DNA of 64,000 nucleotides. It comes from Aquilaria yunnanensis (Eukaryota; Streptophyta; Magnoliopsida; Malvales; Thymelaeaceae). Numbering within the stretch: position 1 is the first letter of the stretch; the number at the start of each line of letters is the position of its first letter. Shown piece by piece: positions 63,862 to 64,000 of this stretch. Location: contig CM077599.1 in assembly GCA_039654915.1 (NCBI GenBank), forward strand, positions 16,990,501 through 17,054,500, written 5' to 3'. The notes beneath the pieces are model-generated. The model had not been told where the DNA came from. It saw only the letters and a list, made by a program, of their open reading frames with translations, and made no database searches. Made by a program: the position numbers and the translations under genes.

Positions 63862-64000
63862 CTGATATTTTGCTCATATTTAGATTAAAAAAATATGGAC
63901 AAGTTATGAATGAGTTATAGGTCAATTGAACTCAAGTTGTTCACTTGAATAAAGAGAAAGAACTAAAATTAAGCCAAGCCGAGTCGAGCAATAAGCAAAT
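63862..64000. other. Right edge, nothing recognised
   Basis: The last 139 bases are AT-rich and show no gene or repeat boundary. Confidence 0.6.

Overview
This is a nuclear genome window from a flowering plant, probably a eudicot. The evidence is interrupted protein-coding genes with canonical plant introns, AT-rich intergenic DNA, plant-specific families (class III peroxidase, alpha-expansin, PIP aquaporin, ALBA-RGG protein, plant-type LARP1) and many plant-type transposable elements. The species cannot be named from the sequence. I see no bacterial genes, CRISPR array, rRNA gene or credible free-standing tRNA gene.

Six genes could be assembled exon by exon, all on the minus strand: a LARP1b/c-type La-related RNA-binding protein (3121-7774, 6 exons, 520 aa); an ABITRAM/FAM206-type protein with a lipoyl/GcvH-like fold (14873-17106, 6 exons, 217 aa); a secreted class III peroxidase very close to Arabidopsis PRX64 (18085-19827, 4 exons, 319 aa); the 26S proteasome lid subunit RPN3 (25980-28971, 8 exons, 487 aa); an ALBA protein with an RGG tail (39566-42072, 8 exons, 251 aa); and a secreted DsbA/thioredoxin-fold protein with a CPDS motif (47451-48928, 4 exons, 224 aa). 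They do not form a pathway; they are ordinary genes separated by repeats. Two decayed gene copies are also present: an intron-retaining PIP aquaporin pseudogene on the plus strand (13457-14500) and an alpha-expansin pseudogene on the minus strand (24420-25205).

Mobile DNA fills most of the rest. The clearest element is a 3.9 kb hAT transposon (33700-37613) with matching termini, a perfect 8-bp target duplication and a transposase with one internal stop plus an N-terminal frameshift. A second, older relative lies at 42760-45955, and the ALBA gene sits between the two. Other elements are: a family of about 450-bp foldback elements in at least five copies, one flanked by a perfect 9-bp duplication (Mutator-like), one in a peroxidase intron and one split by a LINE fragment with its own 16-bp duplication; a larger Mutator-like element with a GC-rich interior; two long decayed LINEs; a truncated Ty3/Gypsy fragment; a tRNA-derived SINE with an 11-bp duplication; two Stowaway MITEs; an hAT-like MITE; and a CACTA-like element at the right edge.

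The points most worth a second look are the ABITRAM first intron, which appears to begin with GA instead of GT; the paired hAT elements of different age; the nested LINE-in-MITE; and the foldback element just upstream of an odd peroxidase splice acceptor. I found no clearly new biological system.
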